In this document: piece after piece, positions 12,254 through 22,380 of the stretch
Position numbering within the stretch: the stretch's first letter is position 1
How the letters are laid out: every line of letters starts with the position of its first letter
NCBI GenBank assembly: GCA_018287875.1
Contig: JAGVVL010000013.1
Location: forward strand, 310,001 to 374,000
Reading direction: 5' to 3'
DNA length: 64,000 nt
From: Nigrospora sphaerica
Taxonomy: Eukaryota > Ascomycota > Sordariomycetes > Amphisphaeriales > Apiosporaceae
The notes under the pieces: model-generated
Database searches by the model: none
What the model was told of the DNA's origin: nothing
What the model saw: the letters and a program-made list of their open reading frames with translations, nothing else
Made by a program: the position numbers and the translations under genes

Positions 12254-12300
12254 GGTCGAGCGTGGATGCTGTTTAGCGTTGACTCCGGTGTTTCGATGTC

Positions 12301-12497
12301 TGTGACGGCGCTGGCAACTGTACACTGATGGAACAGGTGGTGGACACTGGCAGAAGGGAGGGCCTGTGCGTCTCAGGGTACTTAGATACTTTGAGACTGC
12401 CAGAGCCATCGTGTGTTTTCCTTCTTTTCTTCCTCACGTTGCTATCCTCAGTTAATCTACGATCAGTTGTCGACTTGTCCAACTGCGTGCCGTGACA
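12301..12497 (+). repeat. 5' LTR of the Gypsy element
   Basis: This 197-bp repeat has TG...CA ends. It differs from the 3' LTR at four sites, all C/T transitions. The sequence right after it (TTATAGTAACG) has no TGG, so a conventional tRNA primer-binding site is not evident. Priming could be non-canonical or the site could be mutated. Confidence 0.92.
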
Positions 12498-15400
12498 TTA
12501 TAGTAACGTCATCCCTCGCCTGGGAAGGCCTCAATAATATCCCACCGATCAGAACCGCGTTGCCGACACCAGGAACGCCAGAACCCTTACAGTAATTATC
12601 TCCGTTACTAAGATCCGACACTAAGACCTAGAACCCTGCAAACGGACCCTCTCGACAGAGTTGACACCAACCCCAACCGAAACCAAGCCCAAAGAAGAAA
12701 CAGATCGATAAGAACGCTAAGATACTAAAGAATCCAGACAACCGCAGTCGCAGTTCTGTTTAGAAGGCCCGATATGAGGAAGCAATCCGACAAGTCCGGT
12801 TTGACCTTAAGCGACTAGACGCTGTCCGTCCTAACACCGAGGAGCTTAAGCTTATCGACTCAAACTTAAGTAGACGATCATCGCAGAACTTTAGCACTGT
12901 CGGTGCTTTTAATGACGCTCCTCTAGCCACCGAGGAGGAGAGCGAGTATAAGCACGAGACCTACAAGAAGACATATACTGCCTTCTAGGAAGCCTGCGCC
13001 GAAGATGCGTTCTTATTACATCGATACAATGTCGACATAGACGACCTAGAAGGCGAGGATCTCCGTTGCCGAGTAAAGACCTATGCTAAGATATACACCG
13101 ACAAGAAGGAGGCTCCAGGAATGCCTTTTGCAGCCGTCGCGGATACGGCCCTGGTAGCTTGGCCCGATGTTTAAAGGACTATTGATGAAAGCACCTTCGA
13201 GAAAATGTTCAACGAGGACTCCCATGCCCTATAGTTGGAATTTAAGACCCGGACTTTCATAATGATGGCCTATCGGGACCAAATTATCGATCTCTATAAC
13301 ACCTGCAAGAACCTGGACTCGGTTATCGAAGGCCTTCACTTTTAGGCCTATTTCTTTAAGAAGGAGTGCGATTAGAGGAAGGACGGAGTTGCCGATCCCC
13401 TAACACCCTAAGATAGCGAGGTTATTACCGCCCTTATCGCAGAGGTTAACGGCAGCCGCAAGGAGATCGACGAACTGAAGGAAGATATCCAAGATATAGC
13501 ACGATGTCTTCGTCGGTCCCGTGTAGACTCCTAAACCACCGACCTTTCGGGTGTTAAGTTTAATATAGGAACCGGCTGTAGCACTTAAGCACCCGAACCT
13601 CCCGTCTTCACGAATAATAAGGACTCTGCTGTCTACTTTGGCCCTTAGTTTATACTAGTTAAGGGCAAAATACAGACCAATATAAACCACTTTAGTAATA
13701 ATCGAGATAAGATGAACTATATTTTAAGCCGCGTAAGAGGATTAGCTGTAGACGCCCTCTATACCTTTATAACAGTCAAGTTCGGTCCCCCCCTACTTAC
13801 CACCTCTTAACAGGTCTTAGACTACCTATAGGAGTCGTACGTAGACTAGCAAGCCCACGAGAAGGCTCGACAGGAATTCAAGTACCTCCAGATACTGCCC
13901 AGCGACTTATTCCAAACCTAGAAGCTGAAATTTGTTCGACTGGCGGGCTAAGCCCGAGTCTAAACTAGCGACTATAAAAGAGAATTAAATAATAAACTCC
14001 CTCCGCAGTTAAACGAAGCGGTCGTGGAGAAGTATACCGACAATGGCGTGTCTTTTGAAGCTTTCTATACCGCTATTTAAATACATAATCACCGATAAAA
14101 TAAGAACTTCTTAGCTCGTAAGATAACTATAAGTAACTAAAAGGCGACTAACGCTCCTCGAATAAATAAGATCTCGGCGAGTACAGGAACGGAACTTAAA
14201 CCTGGAGATACTAAACCTTAGACGACGACGTCCACCTTTATAACGAACAGACTCCTTATGGAAGAGATAAAGGACTTGCTTGCCTATGGCGCCTATTTTA
14301 ATTGCAAGAAGACAGGTCACCGATCTCGAGAGTGCCCTAAAAAGCTAATAAAGAAACAGGCCTTTAATACTTAAATTGCAGCCATTATAGCTAGAATAGG
14401 GTACGATAAGAAGACGACTGATAACTCTCCTACTGCTAAGACAGGCTTTATAATATCGACTAGCAAGGTCCTTAAGATCCTTTTAAAGGACGAGGGAAAC
14501 TGAATACCCTGGAGAATTTGGACTCCATCTTAAGGAGAGTAGACGGCGACGTTTTGGCGTTAGGAATAAACGAGGATATACCTTTTAATTTCCTATAGTA
14601 ATACGTAGGTGGGCAACCGCTAACAGTAGCTTATACGGTATCCTATAATGGACTTATATTGACCACACGAGACACTCTTACCAACACGGGAGCAAACGGA
14701 AAAGCCTTTATAAGTATACAATTCGCGAAAAAAGTGCTGCGACACTTAAAACCGTAAAAGATCACGAGCTTCAAACCACAGCGGATCGGTGGTTACAACA
14801 GGAAGTCACTGTAGATAGCGGATGTCGCTTTTACTTTACACTTAAAGGTAGGGAAGCGAGATATACCGCTGGTACTATTTTTAGTCCTAAAAATAAAGTA
14901 TAATATTATTTTAAGACGGAAATAGTTTAAGGATTATAATGTTCTTATAGACTGTAGATAGCGGGCCTTAATATTCTTTAAGGACTATCCGATAGCCTGG
15001 GACTGTCTGATATATATAGATAATATAGGCGACCTTATTAAGAACGATATAATCGAGAGGGATATAAACTAAAGAAACTAGCTGATAATTCGGGAGGATT
15101 AAAGGAGGGAAGCTGGTAGGAACAGTTAGCAAGCCCTAAAACGAACCTTCCTTCAGCGTGGAACACCACTCGAAGGATAGGAGAAGGACGATACGTCCTA
15201 AGAAAGACCGAACCTAAAGATTGCGACCTTTAGTTTCGACGATTTCTAAACGGACCTCCAAGATGACCGCGTAGAAATCATTACCCTAGAAGACATAGAA
15301 AAGGCCCTGAAGGAGTTGATGCCTAGGGACACCGAGGAACTATATTAAAGAGTTAAATAATAGGTCCCCGAGTAGTACCTAGAATACGCCGACGTGTTCA

Positions 15401-15676
15401 GTAAGGCAGATTCCGACACAATACCCCCATAAAGGAACGCTCGCTGCGAACATAAGCTCGACCTCCTTAAGGGAAAGAGCACCGACGAACTAGGTTACAG
15501 CAGCCTATATAAGATGTCCGTACCGGAGCTAGAGGTATACAGAACTTACATTACGGAGAACCTATAAAAGGGATTCATTAAGAGTAGCGACGCTCCTTAG
15601 GCTGCGCTTATACTCTTTACCCCTAAGCTAGACAGCAGTCTATAATTCTATATGGACTACCGAAAGCTAAACGCTA

Positions 15677-17606
15677 AGCTCGAGCACCCCTTCGAGCGCC
15701 AGCCCCTTCGCGCGCCACCGGTTTCAGCCATGCCTCACGACGACCCCTGCAGACAAAAACACGAATATCTCGGGCGCTAGGATAGATATGAGCAAGCAGT
15801 TTAGCTTCAAGAGATCACGATACACTCTTCTACCTCTTCATTATCATCTTCATCCCAATCCTCTAGGTTTATCCAGTCCCCTTGGCCTGCAGGCTTGTCC
15901 AAGCTGTCCGGCAGCACCCCTATCTCCCTTTTGACCCTCCTGACGTCTGACATCTGCACGAAGCGCTCCTAAGCGGTCGGCCTTACTTTACGACGCTTCT
16001 AGGGCCTCTGCCGTTCCAGGGCAGCCGCCAATTGGTCTCGTTCGTGCGTAAAGCTGGCGATCTGAGCGCAACTATCGTTAAGGGCCTTGCAGAGCTTCCT
16101 TGTGAGGAACTGGAAAGTCGGCTTGTTATAGGCTGGCTCCATCCCACGCAGGTCTCTGGCGATGCCATTTAATTAACGTGCGCTCCTTGGGGTCTGGAAC
16201 ACCACCGCAGATATCGTAGCCAGTGTATCGACCTCTGGATCCCTTAGTTCTGGTATTCTAGGTCGTTCTTTAAGGTCCTGGTCTCGCTGCCGCGTTAGTC
16301 GGCTGTTAAGGGCCTTAGACCGGTCCCTAGGAAAGATACCAGTTGCAATCCAGCCTGCTGCAATATTTGAAGGCATGAAGGCCTCCTTCCTAGCCTTATT
16401 CCAGGCCTCCAGGAACTCTGGCTTGTTTAGAGTCATCGTGAGGTTGGAGGCGCACGCCTCACGCAGCTTAGTGCGGTATGCCCTCTTCAATACCGAAAAG
16501 GAGCCCAGATCCAGGGGCTGAAGCACCTGGGAGGTGTGCGCTGGCAGGAAATCCAGCCAGACCTTCGCCTCAAGGCAAGTTAACATGAAGGCCTCGTCAA
16601 CGTGGCTCCCATGGCCGTCCAGGATAAGATGCCTCCAGCCACTATAGCGGGGCCTCGTTTCTGGCAGAAACACCTCCTTCAGCCAGCGCAGGGCTATTGA
16701 ATTGTTGGTCCAGCCGCTTTTCGAGGTGCAGAAATGCCAGTCCACGAAGTCCTCGTCGTTCACTTGGTTTACGAACCATTGCTGTTGGACCTCAGCGCCC
16801 TTAAAGATGACCAGGGGCGGCAGAACGCGGCCATCAGCGCTAACGCACTCTAGGATCGTCACCCACTCCCGATTTCCAGGATCCATGGTGTAGATTTTCC
16901 TCACGGCGGCTGGGCCGATAACCAAAGGGTTATCTCTAAGCCCAATCATACTGCCAATCTCGTCCACGTTATAGGTGTCCTCTAGTAACACCTCCGCGAG
17001 CTTAGGGTGGTCCAGACGATCGAAAAACTCCACGATATTAGTGCGCGAAGCGCCGTTAACGCACAGAAAGTCGATGCCGGTGGCTCGGATAAACCTGACC
17101 TCTAGATAGCGGCGAAAAAACGCGACGTGCTAATGTTTACCAAGGTGATTTTGGCCTCCAGATTGACGATAGATCCGTAGCGCGTATAAGCGAAAACGGC
17201 TATACGGTAGTGCCTAGCCTAGTCTAGCTTATAATAACACCCAGTCGACTAGTTATTATTCCTAGATTGGTGATAGGGACTGCCTTTCGGCGTTGAACTC
17301 CTTTCGAGTTATCGTGCCCTTAATACGGCGCCTCAAATAGTCCTTAGAGATATGGAACTGCTTGGCGGTGGCTCTGATGGACTTGCCGGCGGTGATCTCC
17401 GCCAAGGCAAGCTCCAGCTGGTCTGGATCCATTTCGATACCTTCACGAGAAAGAGCAGAAGATAACGATTCTATCGAACTATCCACTATGGCTGTAGGCT
17501 AAGTGTGTGGCTAAATATTGTGGAGTGACATGGACGGAAGCATCGTGAGGCATGGCTGAAACCGGTGGCGCGCGAAGGGGCTGGCGCTCGAAGGGGTGCT
17601 CGAGCT
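15677..17606 (-). mobile_element. Fot1/pogo-like DNA transposon inside the Gypsy RT (pogo-1)
   Basis: This is a 1930-bp element with perfect 64-bp terminal inverted repeats (15677-15740 and 17543-17606) starting AGCTCGAGCACCCC. The TIR contains two related sub-units of about 16 bp (CCCCTTCGAGCGCC and CCCCTTCGCGCGCC). The TA target duplication is at 15675-15676 and 17607-17608. It carries one transposase gene on the minus strand. Size, TA target and D-x35-D transposase fit Fot1-type fungal pogo elements. Terminal AGCTCGAGC is shared with the second element at 44888-46826, so the two belong to related families. Confidence 0.92.
15983..17486 (-). pseudogene. pogo-1 transposase (HTH_psq/CENPB DNA binding plus DDE_1), broken in the middle
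   Basis: The start is ATG at 17486. The first 74 aa form a Psq-type helix-turn-helix that binds the TIRs. The region between 17262 and 17034 should hold the CENPB-type second HTH but contains stops. The DDE_1 catalytic domain is open at 16173-17033 (286 aa): DEIGSMIG carries the first Asp, ILDGHGSH the second and QPLDLG the third, with 35 residues between the last two (D-x35-D). A further open piece continues at 15983-16168 after another stop. The catalytic triad is intact but the protein is not continuous, so the copy is probably inactive. The TIRs are perfect, so the element could still be mobilised in trans. Confidence 0.85.
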
Positions 17607-20507
17607 TATCATTTGTAAAGACCAATATCCCCTACCACTGATCGACAAAACACTTAGCCGAATCATAAAGGCTAAGATATTGACCAAGATTAACATCCGA
17701 TAAGCATTCCACAGGATTCGGCTCCAGGCGGGAGACGAAGACAAGACAACGTTTCGCACGAGATACGGCTCTTACCGGTACCGAGTGATGCTATTCGGAT
17801 TAACCGGTGGACCAGCCACCTTTCAACGATTTATTAATGAAGTCTTAATAGACTATCTCGATAAGTTCTGCTATGCTTACATAGACGACATCCTTATCTA
17901 TTCAAAGAACGAAAAGGATCACGTGCGCCACGTCTAACAGGTGTTAACACGACTTAAGAGGCAGGCTTACAAGCCGATATTAAGAAGTGCGAGTTCCACG
18001 TTTAGAGGACTAAGTACTTAGGTTTTATTATCGGTATAAATAGAGTGGCCGTCGATACAGACAAACTTGCCGCCTTAAAAGTTTGGAAGGCACCTATATC
18101 TATGAAAGCAGTATAGTCCTTTCTAAGGTTCTATAACCACTACCGGAAGTTTATACGGAACTACGGTAGGATCGTTAAACTATTAAACTAGCTAAAGTAT
18201 AAGGACGCGACCTTCGCGTGGACACAGGAATACAAAGAGGCTTTTTAACACCTTAAGGGCTGTATACTATAAGCTCTAATCCTTACACACTAGGACCCTG
18301 ATAAGGACACGCAAGTAGAAACTAATACTTCGAACGGTGTAGTTACTGGAGTTCTATTATAACGATATAGTGATAACTGGCGACCTATCTATTACCACTC
18401 GGAGACTATATAAAGTGCTGAGTATAACTATCCTATATAGGATAAGGAACTCCTAGCTGTTATTCGGTACTTAACTACTTAGCAGCCCGAGCTTTTAGGA
18501 CTCTAAAAGACGTTCGTGGTTATTACCGACTACAAAGTTATTAAGTACTTCTAAATAAAGAGGCTGCTAAACTCGCGGTAAGCAGGCTGGGCCGATACGA
18601 TGTCCTAGTTCGATATACTGCTAACTTACCGACTAGGGAAAGATAACATGTTAGCCGACACTCTTTTAAGGAAGTCTGAGGATTTAAGAACGTAAAAGGC
18701 TAAGAAGGACACGTAATAAACCATGGCCTTGTTCCGACTAGTCAGTCTAAGCTACGATACTTTTAATATAGAAGCCAAAGCAGTCGCCGTCCTCGTCGTG
18801 GTTAAGGAAGACAACGCCGGCAATCTGGATGGAACCCCTAACAGCGGCGGTTTCTCCTTAATAGACGAAGTTCTTGCTGCGAACGCGGAGGAGGTAACCT
18901 TCGAGGTGTGGAGAGAGAAAGCTCGCACCGGGAGGGAGGGCGGTAAGAGTCCTTAGTCGACGGACAGCCGGATACTCCTACACAAAGGCAGACTGGTGGT
19001 ACCAGAAAAGGGCTATCTCCGTACCCGAGTTATTAATAAGGTATATTCTAGGCCAACTACAGCATATCCGGGACGGAATAAGACGAAGGCCCTGTTATAG
19101 AAGATGTTTTAGTGGCAAGGTATAAACGCGGATGCCGAGATTTTCGTGGCCAACTGTATAAGATGCCGACCCGCTAAGGTGCCTAGAGATAAAACTCCCG
19201 GGCTGCTACATCCCTTACCGATACCGCAGTGTCCCTAGACGGATATTTCCATTGACTTTAAGAGCATGCCTAAAAGTCGCCAAGGACACAATAACTTACT
19301 AGTCGTGATGGACCGACTAGGGAAACAATCGTGGAGTATTCTATGTTATAAGGAGGTGACGGTAGCGGAAACAGCCTGGCTGTATTACTAGGGCCCCTAC
19401 CGGATTTACAGCTTACTAACGACTATAGTAAGCAACCGAGGTCCTCAGTTCAACTCGGAGTTCTCCTAAGAACTGGCTCTCTTGCTAGGGATTGACTGGA
19501 AGTTGTCCACTTTAGGGTATTTACAGACCTCTAGATAAGTCGAGAATATGCTGCAGTGGATCGACTAACGGCTCCGGCCGTTAGTAAACCACTGCTAGGA
19601 CAACTAGGAAGATACCTTACTAGCTATAGATAAAGCGTAAGCCTATCTTCTACACAATTCGACGGGCCTCTCTCTATATAAGGTGGAAATAGGGTTCCTA
19701 ATACCATTGCAGTTCGATTAATAAGAGCGAACTATAGACTTCACCGACAGCACATTAAAGGGGAGGGCAGCGCGACTAAACGCCTAGTAACTCGTTAAGA
19801 CTATCTACAAATACCACGAATTAGTAAAAGGGAACTTAATACAAGCTTAAGAATAAATAACAACCTAAGTAAATAAACACCGTTAGAAGCCTGATTTTAA
19901 TATAGGGGACAGAGTATTTATCGTTAAGAAGGTGTAGTTAATAACACGACCGTCGGATAAATTGGACTACCCTTTAATTAGATAACATTACCGGATTTAA
20001 AGGAAGGCTAGATATTCCTTTGTCCTTAATATACCCGCTAACTGGAAGGGTATAAACATATTCTATATAGATAGACTACGGTTGTTTCCTAATAGCCCTT
20101 TACTTAGCTAAAGGGCTCTGGAACTGCCAGCAGAAACTATGGGACTTAAAGGAGCCGCCAAAGAGGAGTTCGAGGTTAGCAAAGTGACGGCATCACGGTT
20201 ACACTACGGCAAACTACAGTATTAAGTGGAATAGAAAGGATGGGACCCGGACGCGATATAGCAGTACACAGAAAATTTGAAGAACGCTTTAGAGGCCCTA
20301 AATGCATATCATGACCAACACCTGGACTAAGCCGGACCGCCTCTGCAATTACAGGCTTAGCTGGAGGTAGCTTTAAAGGACCGATTCGACCCTCCATATA
20401 CGGACGATAACAAACCTATAGGGACGCAGTCGGCGCGAGCCCGACAGGGAAGACGACGAAACTGAGGTTTTTTCCCTACTGTGCTAAACTCGGGACGAGT
20501 CTAATCT

Positions 20508-20521
20508 AGAGGGGGGGGTAA
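20508..20521 (+). promoter_or_regulatory. Polypurine tract of the Gypsy element
   Basis: A purine run, AGAGGGGGGGGTAA, lies immediately 5' of the 3' LTR, where plus-strand DNA synthesis is primed in LTR retrotransposons. Position and composition fit; the function is inferred from the family. Confidence 0.7.
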
Positions 20522-20718
20522 TGTGATGGCGCTGGCAACTGTACACTGATGGAATAGGTGGTGGACACTGGCAGAAGGGAGGGCCTGTGCGTCTCAGGGT
20601 ACTTAGATACTTTGAGACTGCTAGAGCCATCGTGTGTTTTCCTTCTTTTCTTCCTCACGTTGCTATCCTCAGTCAATCTACGATCAGTTGTCGACTTGTC
20701 CAACTGCGTGCCGTGACA
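20522..20718 (+). repeat. 3' LTR of the Gypsy element
   Basis: This 197-bp repeat is followed directly by ATGTC (20719-20723), the second copy of the target duplication. LINE-B ORF1 then resumes in the same register as the uninterrupted LINE-A copy at about 1388. Confidence 0.92.
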
Positions 20719-20723
20719 ATGTC

Positions 20724-22031
20724 CATGTCGTCTATCTCTTCGTGGGTTCTACTGCGGGTTCTGCCAGTGCTTCTAGTACGGCAGCTGGTTGCTCGACGCT
20801 TTCGCGGCTGTACTGTCTGCCAGTCCTCGGCTGTTGGCTTAGGGGGTTCTTACGAGGGCAGTGCGAATCCCTTCGGTCTCGTGATATAAGCAGCCTTAGC
20901 GATCTGGGCCTGCTCCTGGCGGACTGGACACTCCTTAGACCATGCAGTATGTGGTCCTCGGCATGCTGGACAGCAGTACCGGCTCTTATTCTCGGCTTCT
21001 GGGCATTCTTTATCGTCATGCTTTGTTGAAGAGCAAAGCCCACACCTGCGTGCATGGCGGCAGACACGGGCGATATGTCCGTAACGGTAGCAGTGGTAGC
21101 ATTGCTTAAGCTGGGCTCCTTCGGCGAAGGGTTCGTATGGATAGTAGCCATACTGCCAAATAAGGCCGTCTCGACATAGCTGTTCCGCTTGTTGAACCGT
21201 GGGTACTGCAATATATAGGGCCGTGACCTTCCTAGACGAGTTCTTGGCGTTGCGAGGGAGCTTGGCCTCCAGGACGTCGATAGGGCCGCCGGGCTGGTTC
21301 CGGAGTTGGACTTCTAGCTGCCCTTGGTTCGTCTCTATGGCCTCCTTATTGATGCCATAGGCCACCACCAGGATCTTTCTCTTCTGGATAGAGGCGTTCT
21401 CTCCGAAGGCCTCGGCGGTCCAGGTTAAGTTGGCCTCTAGGGCCTGTTTCTCTGCTGTTGATTTGCAGGTGACCGCGTAATCTCCGTTAGGGAGCTTCCT
21501 GGCTGCCACTGCTGCCTCTCTGCCTATTGCTACGTTAACTTTCCGTACGATCTCTTCGTAGGTGCGGCCTTCAGTTCCCGCGGCCTTAACCGTGACCTCC
21601 CGTTCGTGTCGAGGAGGCAGTGTCTTGGCTACCTGAGGATCCCTAAGTGTAGGAGCAGCGGTAGGGGTAATAGCGGCTGCAGCGTATGTCTTAGGAGCTT
21701 TAATTTCCTTGTGGATAGCCTGGAGCGCGTTCTCGATATCATCGATGCGTCTTTCGATACTGGTCTGGCTATCTGGTTCCTTGGCTGCCGCCTCTAGGAC
21801 CGGGATGGCGGCTTGTACAGCTGCGACCAAGGTTGCAGCGTCGGAGTCACCGGCTAGGAAGCGTTTGAGGTGGTTTACAGTACCGCGTATAGCTTCTGGA
21901 CTGCGTCCAGGTGTAGTGTTGCTGCTTGGCGATGGCGTTCGCGAGTCTGGAGGCGACGGCTCAGGCGGTGGGGCGGCCTGTTGGCGGCTCCCACCACCCG
22001 CGTTTTGTTTCACTGGTGGTGGATCGACCAT
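20724..22031 (-). pseudogene. LINE-B ORF1, zinc-knuckle Gag-like, stop at 20850 and Gypsy insertion
   Basis: It is homologous to LINE-A ORF1 over its length. The ATG is at 22031 and 393 codons are open to a TAA at 20850-20852, where LINE-A has a His codon. It has the same Pro/Ser-rich N-terminus and three knuckles (CYHCYRYGHIARVC, CGLCSSTKHDDKEC and a CX2CX3HX6C motif). Beyond the stop the basic tail continues to the Gypsy insertion at 20724; the last ~16 codons lie on the other side of the Gypsy element, at about 12250-12300. Because the knuckles are upstream of the stop, the truncated product could still be an RNA-binding protein, but the insertion disconnects ORF2. Confidence 0.82.
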
Positions 22032-22161
22032 TTCTAGGGTAAATGAGGCCCTAGGAACAGTTTCCGGGCTATCCGGTAGGTTTTAGAGTCGTGGTTGTGA
22101 AGTTATCGCTGTGTGGGGTCGGTTTCGAAAAAGTTTTTGGCGATTCGTGCTAATCCATATT

Positions 22162-22380
22162 GGACAAATAGGTAAGCGCTGACTTCCTGGCCGCCTTGGC
22201 GATGCTGTATCGCTGCCTGGAGCGAACCTTACGTCAGCACTAAATGATCACACCTGTCCCATATAAGGGCTGTCGGTCCCCTCTGTGCTTATGCCTTAAT
22301 TCAGCCTTCCTTTCACCACAGGAAATTCCCAGACTGTATTCTTTTCTATCCAGGTAGGCTATTCCTGGGCACAGAGCATT
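22162..22380. promoter_or_regulatory. Upstream region of the HET-domain gene
   Basis: Only 219 bases separate the LINE-B target duplication from the HET start codon. No canonical TATA box is obvious. CT-rich patches occur near 22300-22350. Before the TE nest inserted, the promoter would have been continuous with the sequence left of 8861, so the insertion may have displaced distal control elements. Confidence 0.4.

Larger units (their letters stand above)
12498..20521 (+). pseudogene. Gypsy gag-pol remnant (gag, RT, RNase H, integrase, chromodomain)
   Basis: The gag-like part is at about 12700-14350. It ends in a zinc knuckle reading YFNCKKTGHRSRECP (about 14293-14337), whose first Cys is now Tyr (TGT to TAT). 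The RT begins near 15480 and resumes after the pogo insertion at 17609, with the catalytic YIDD box near 17878-17889. RNase H follows at about 18200-18700 and the integrase core (RGPQFNSEF) near 19440. The chromodomain core KGWDPD is near 20240. In-frame TAA/TAG codons occur throughout, mostly where Gln or Trp is expected, so nothing here can be translated. Removing the pogo element and one TA restores the RT frame exactly across the site (RKLNA then IICKDQYPLPL). Confidence 0.85.
12301..20718 (+). mobile_element. Gypsy (Ty3-like) chromodomain LTR retrotransposon inserted in LINE-B
   Basis: The two 197-bp LTRs (12301-12497 and 20522-20718) begin TGTGA and end GTGACA. The 5-bp target duplication ATGTC lies at 12296-12300 and 20719-20723. 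The domain order on the plus strand is gag with zinc knuckle, reverse transcriptase, RNase H, integrase and C-terminal chromodomain. That order marks a chromovirus-type fungal Gypsy element. The internal region is interrupted by a pogo-like transposon at 15677-17606. Without it the element is about 6.5 kb. The LTRs differ at only four positions, all C/T, three of them in CpA context. Confidence 0.92.
8878..22144 (-). mobile_element. LINE-B: full-length Tad1-like LINE split by a Gypsy insertion
   Basis: Its 3' end is an (ATT)n tract at 8875-8893 (AAT on the coding strand) and its 5' end is at about 22140. Without the Gypsy insertion it is about 4.85 kb. It contains 5' UTR, ORF1, ORF2 and a 3' UTR of roughly 170 bases. 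The Gypsy element entered near the end of ORF1, between 12300 and 20724. The undisturbed LINE-A copy shows the empty target around 1383-1396. LINE-B has a 17-bp target duplication and both termini, so it was a complete insertion rather than a truncated one. Both ORFs now carry many stops. Confidence 0.9.
8861..22161. repeat. 17-bp target-site duplication bounding the nested TE complex
   Basis: TCGTGCTAATCCATATT occurs at 8861-8877 and again at 22145-22161, directly outside the (ATT)n tail and the 5' end of LINE-B. It is the footprint of one LINE integration. The bases beyond it differ (A at 8860, T at 22144), so the match is exactly 17 bp. Deleting 8878-22161 would restore the empty site. Confidence 0.88.

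Noticed and set aside
12498..20521. Reassigned stop codons (TAG/TAA read as Gln) in the Gypsy element
   Set aside because: Other genes in the window (permease, HET, dioxygenase, A-T-R) use the standard code with normal stops; RIP-type mutation explains the pattern.
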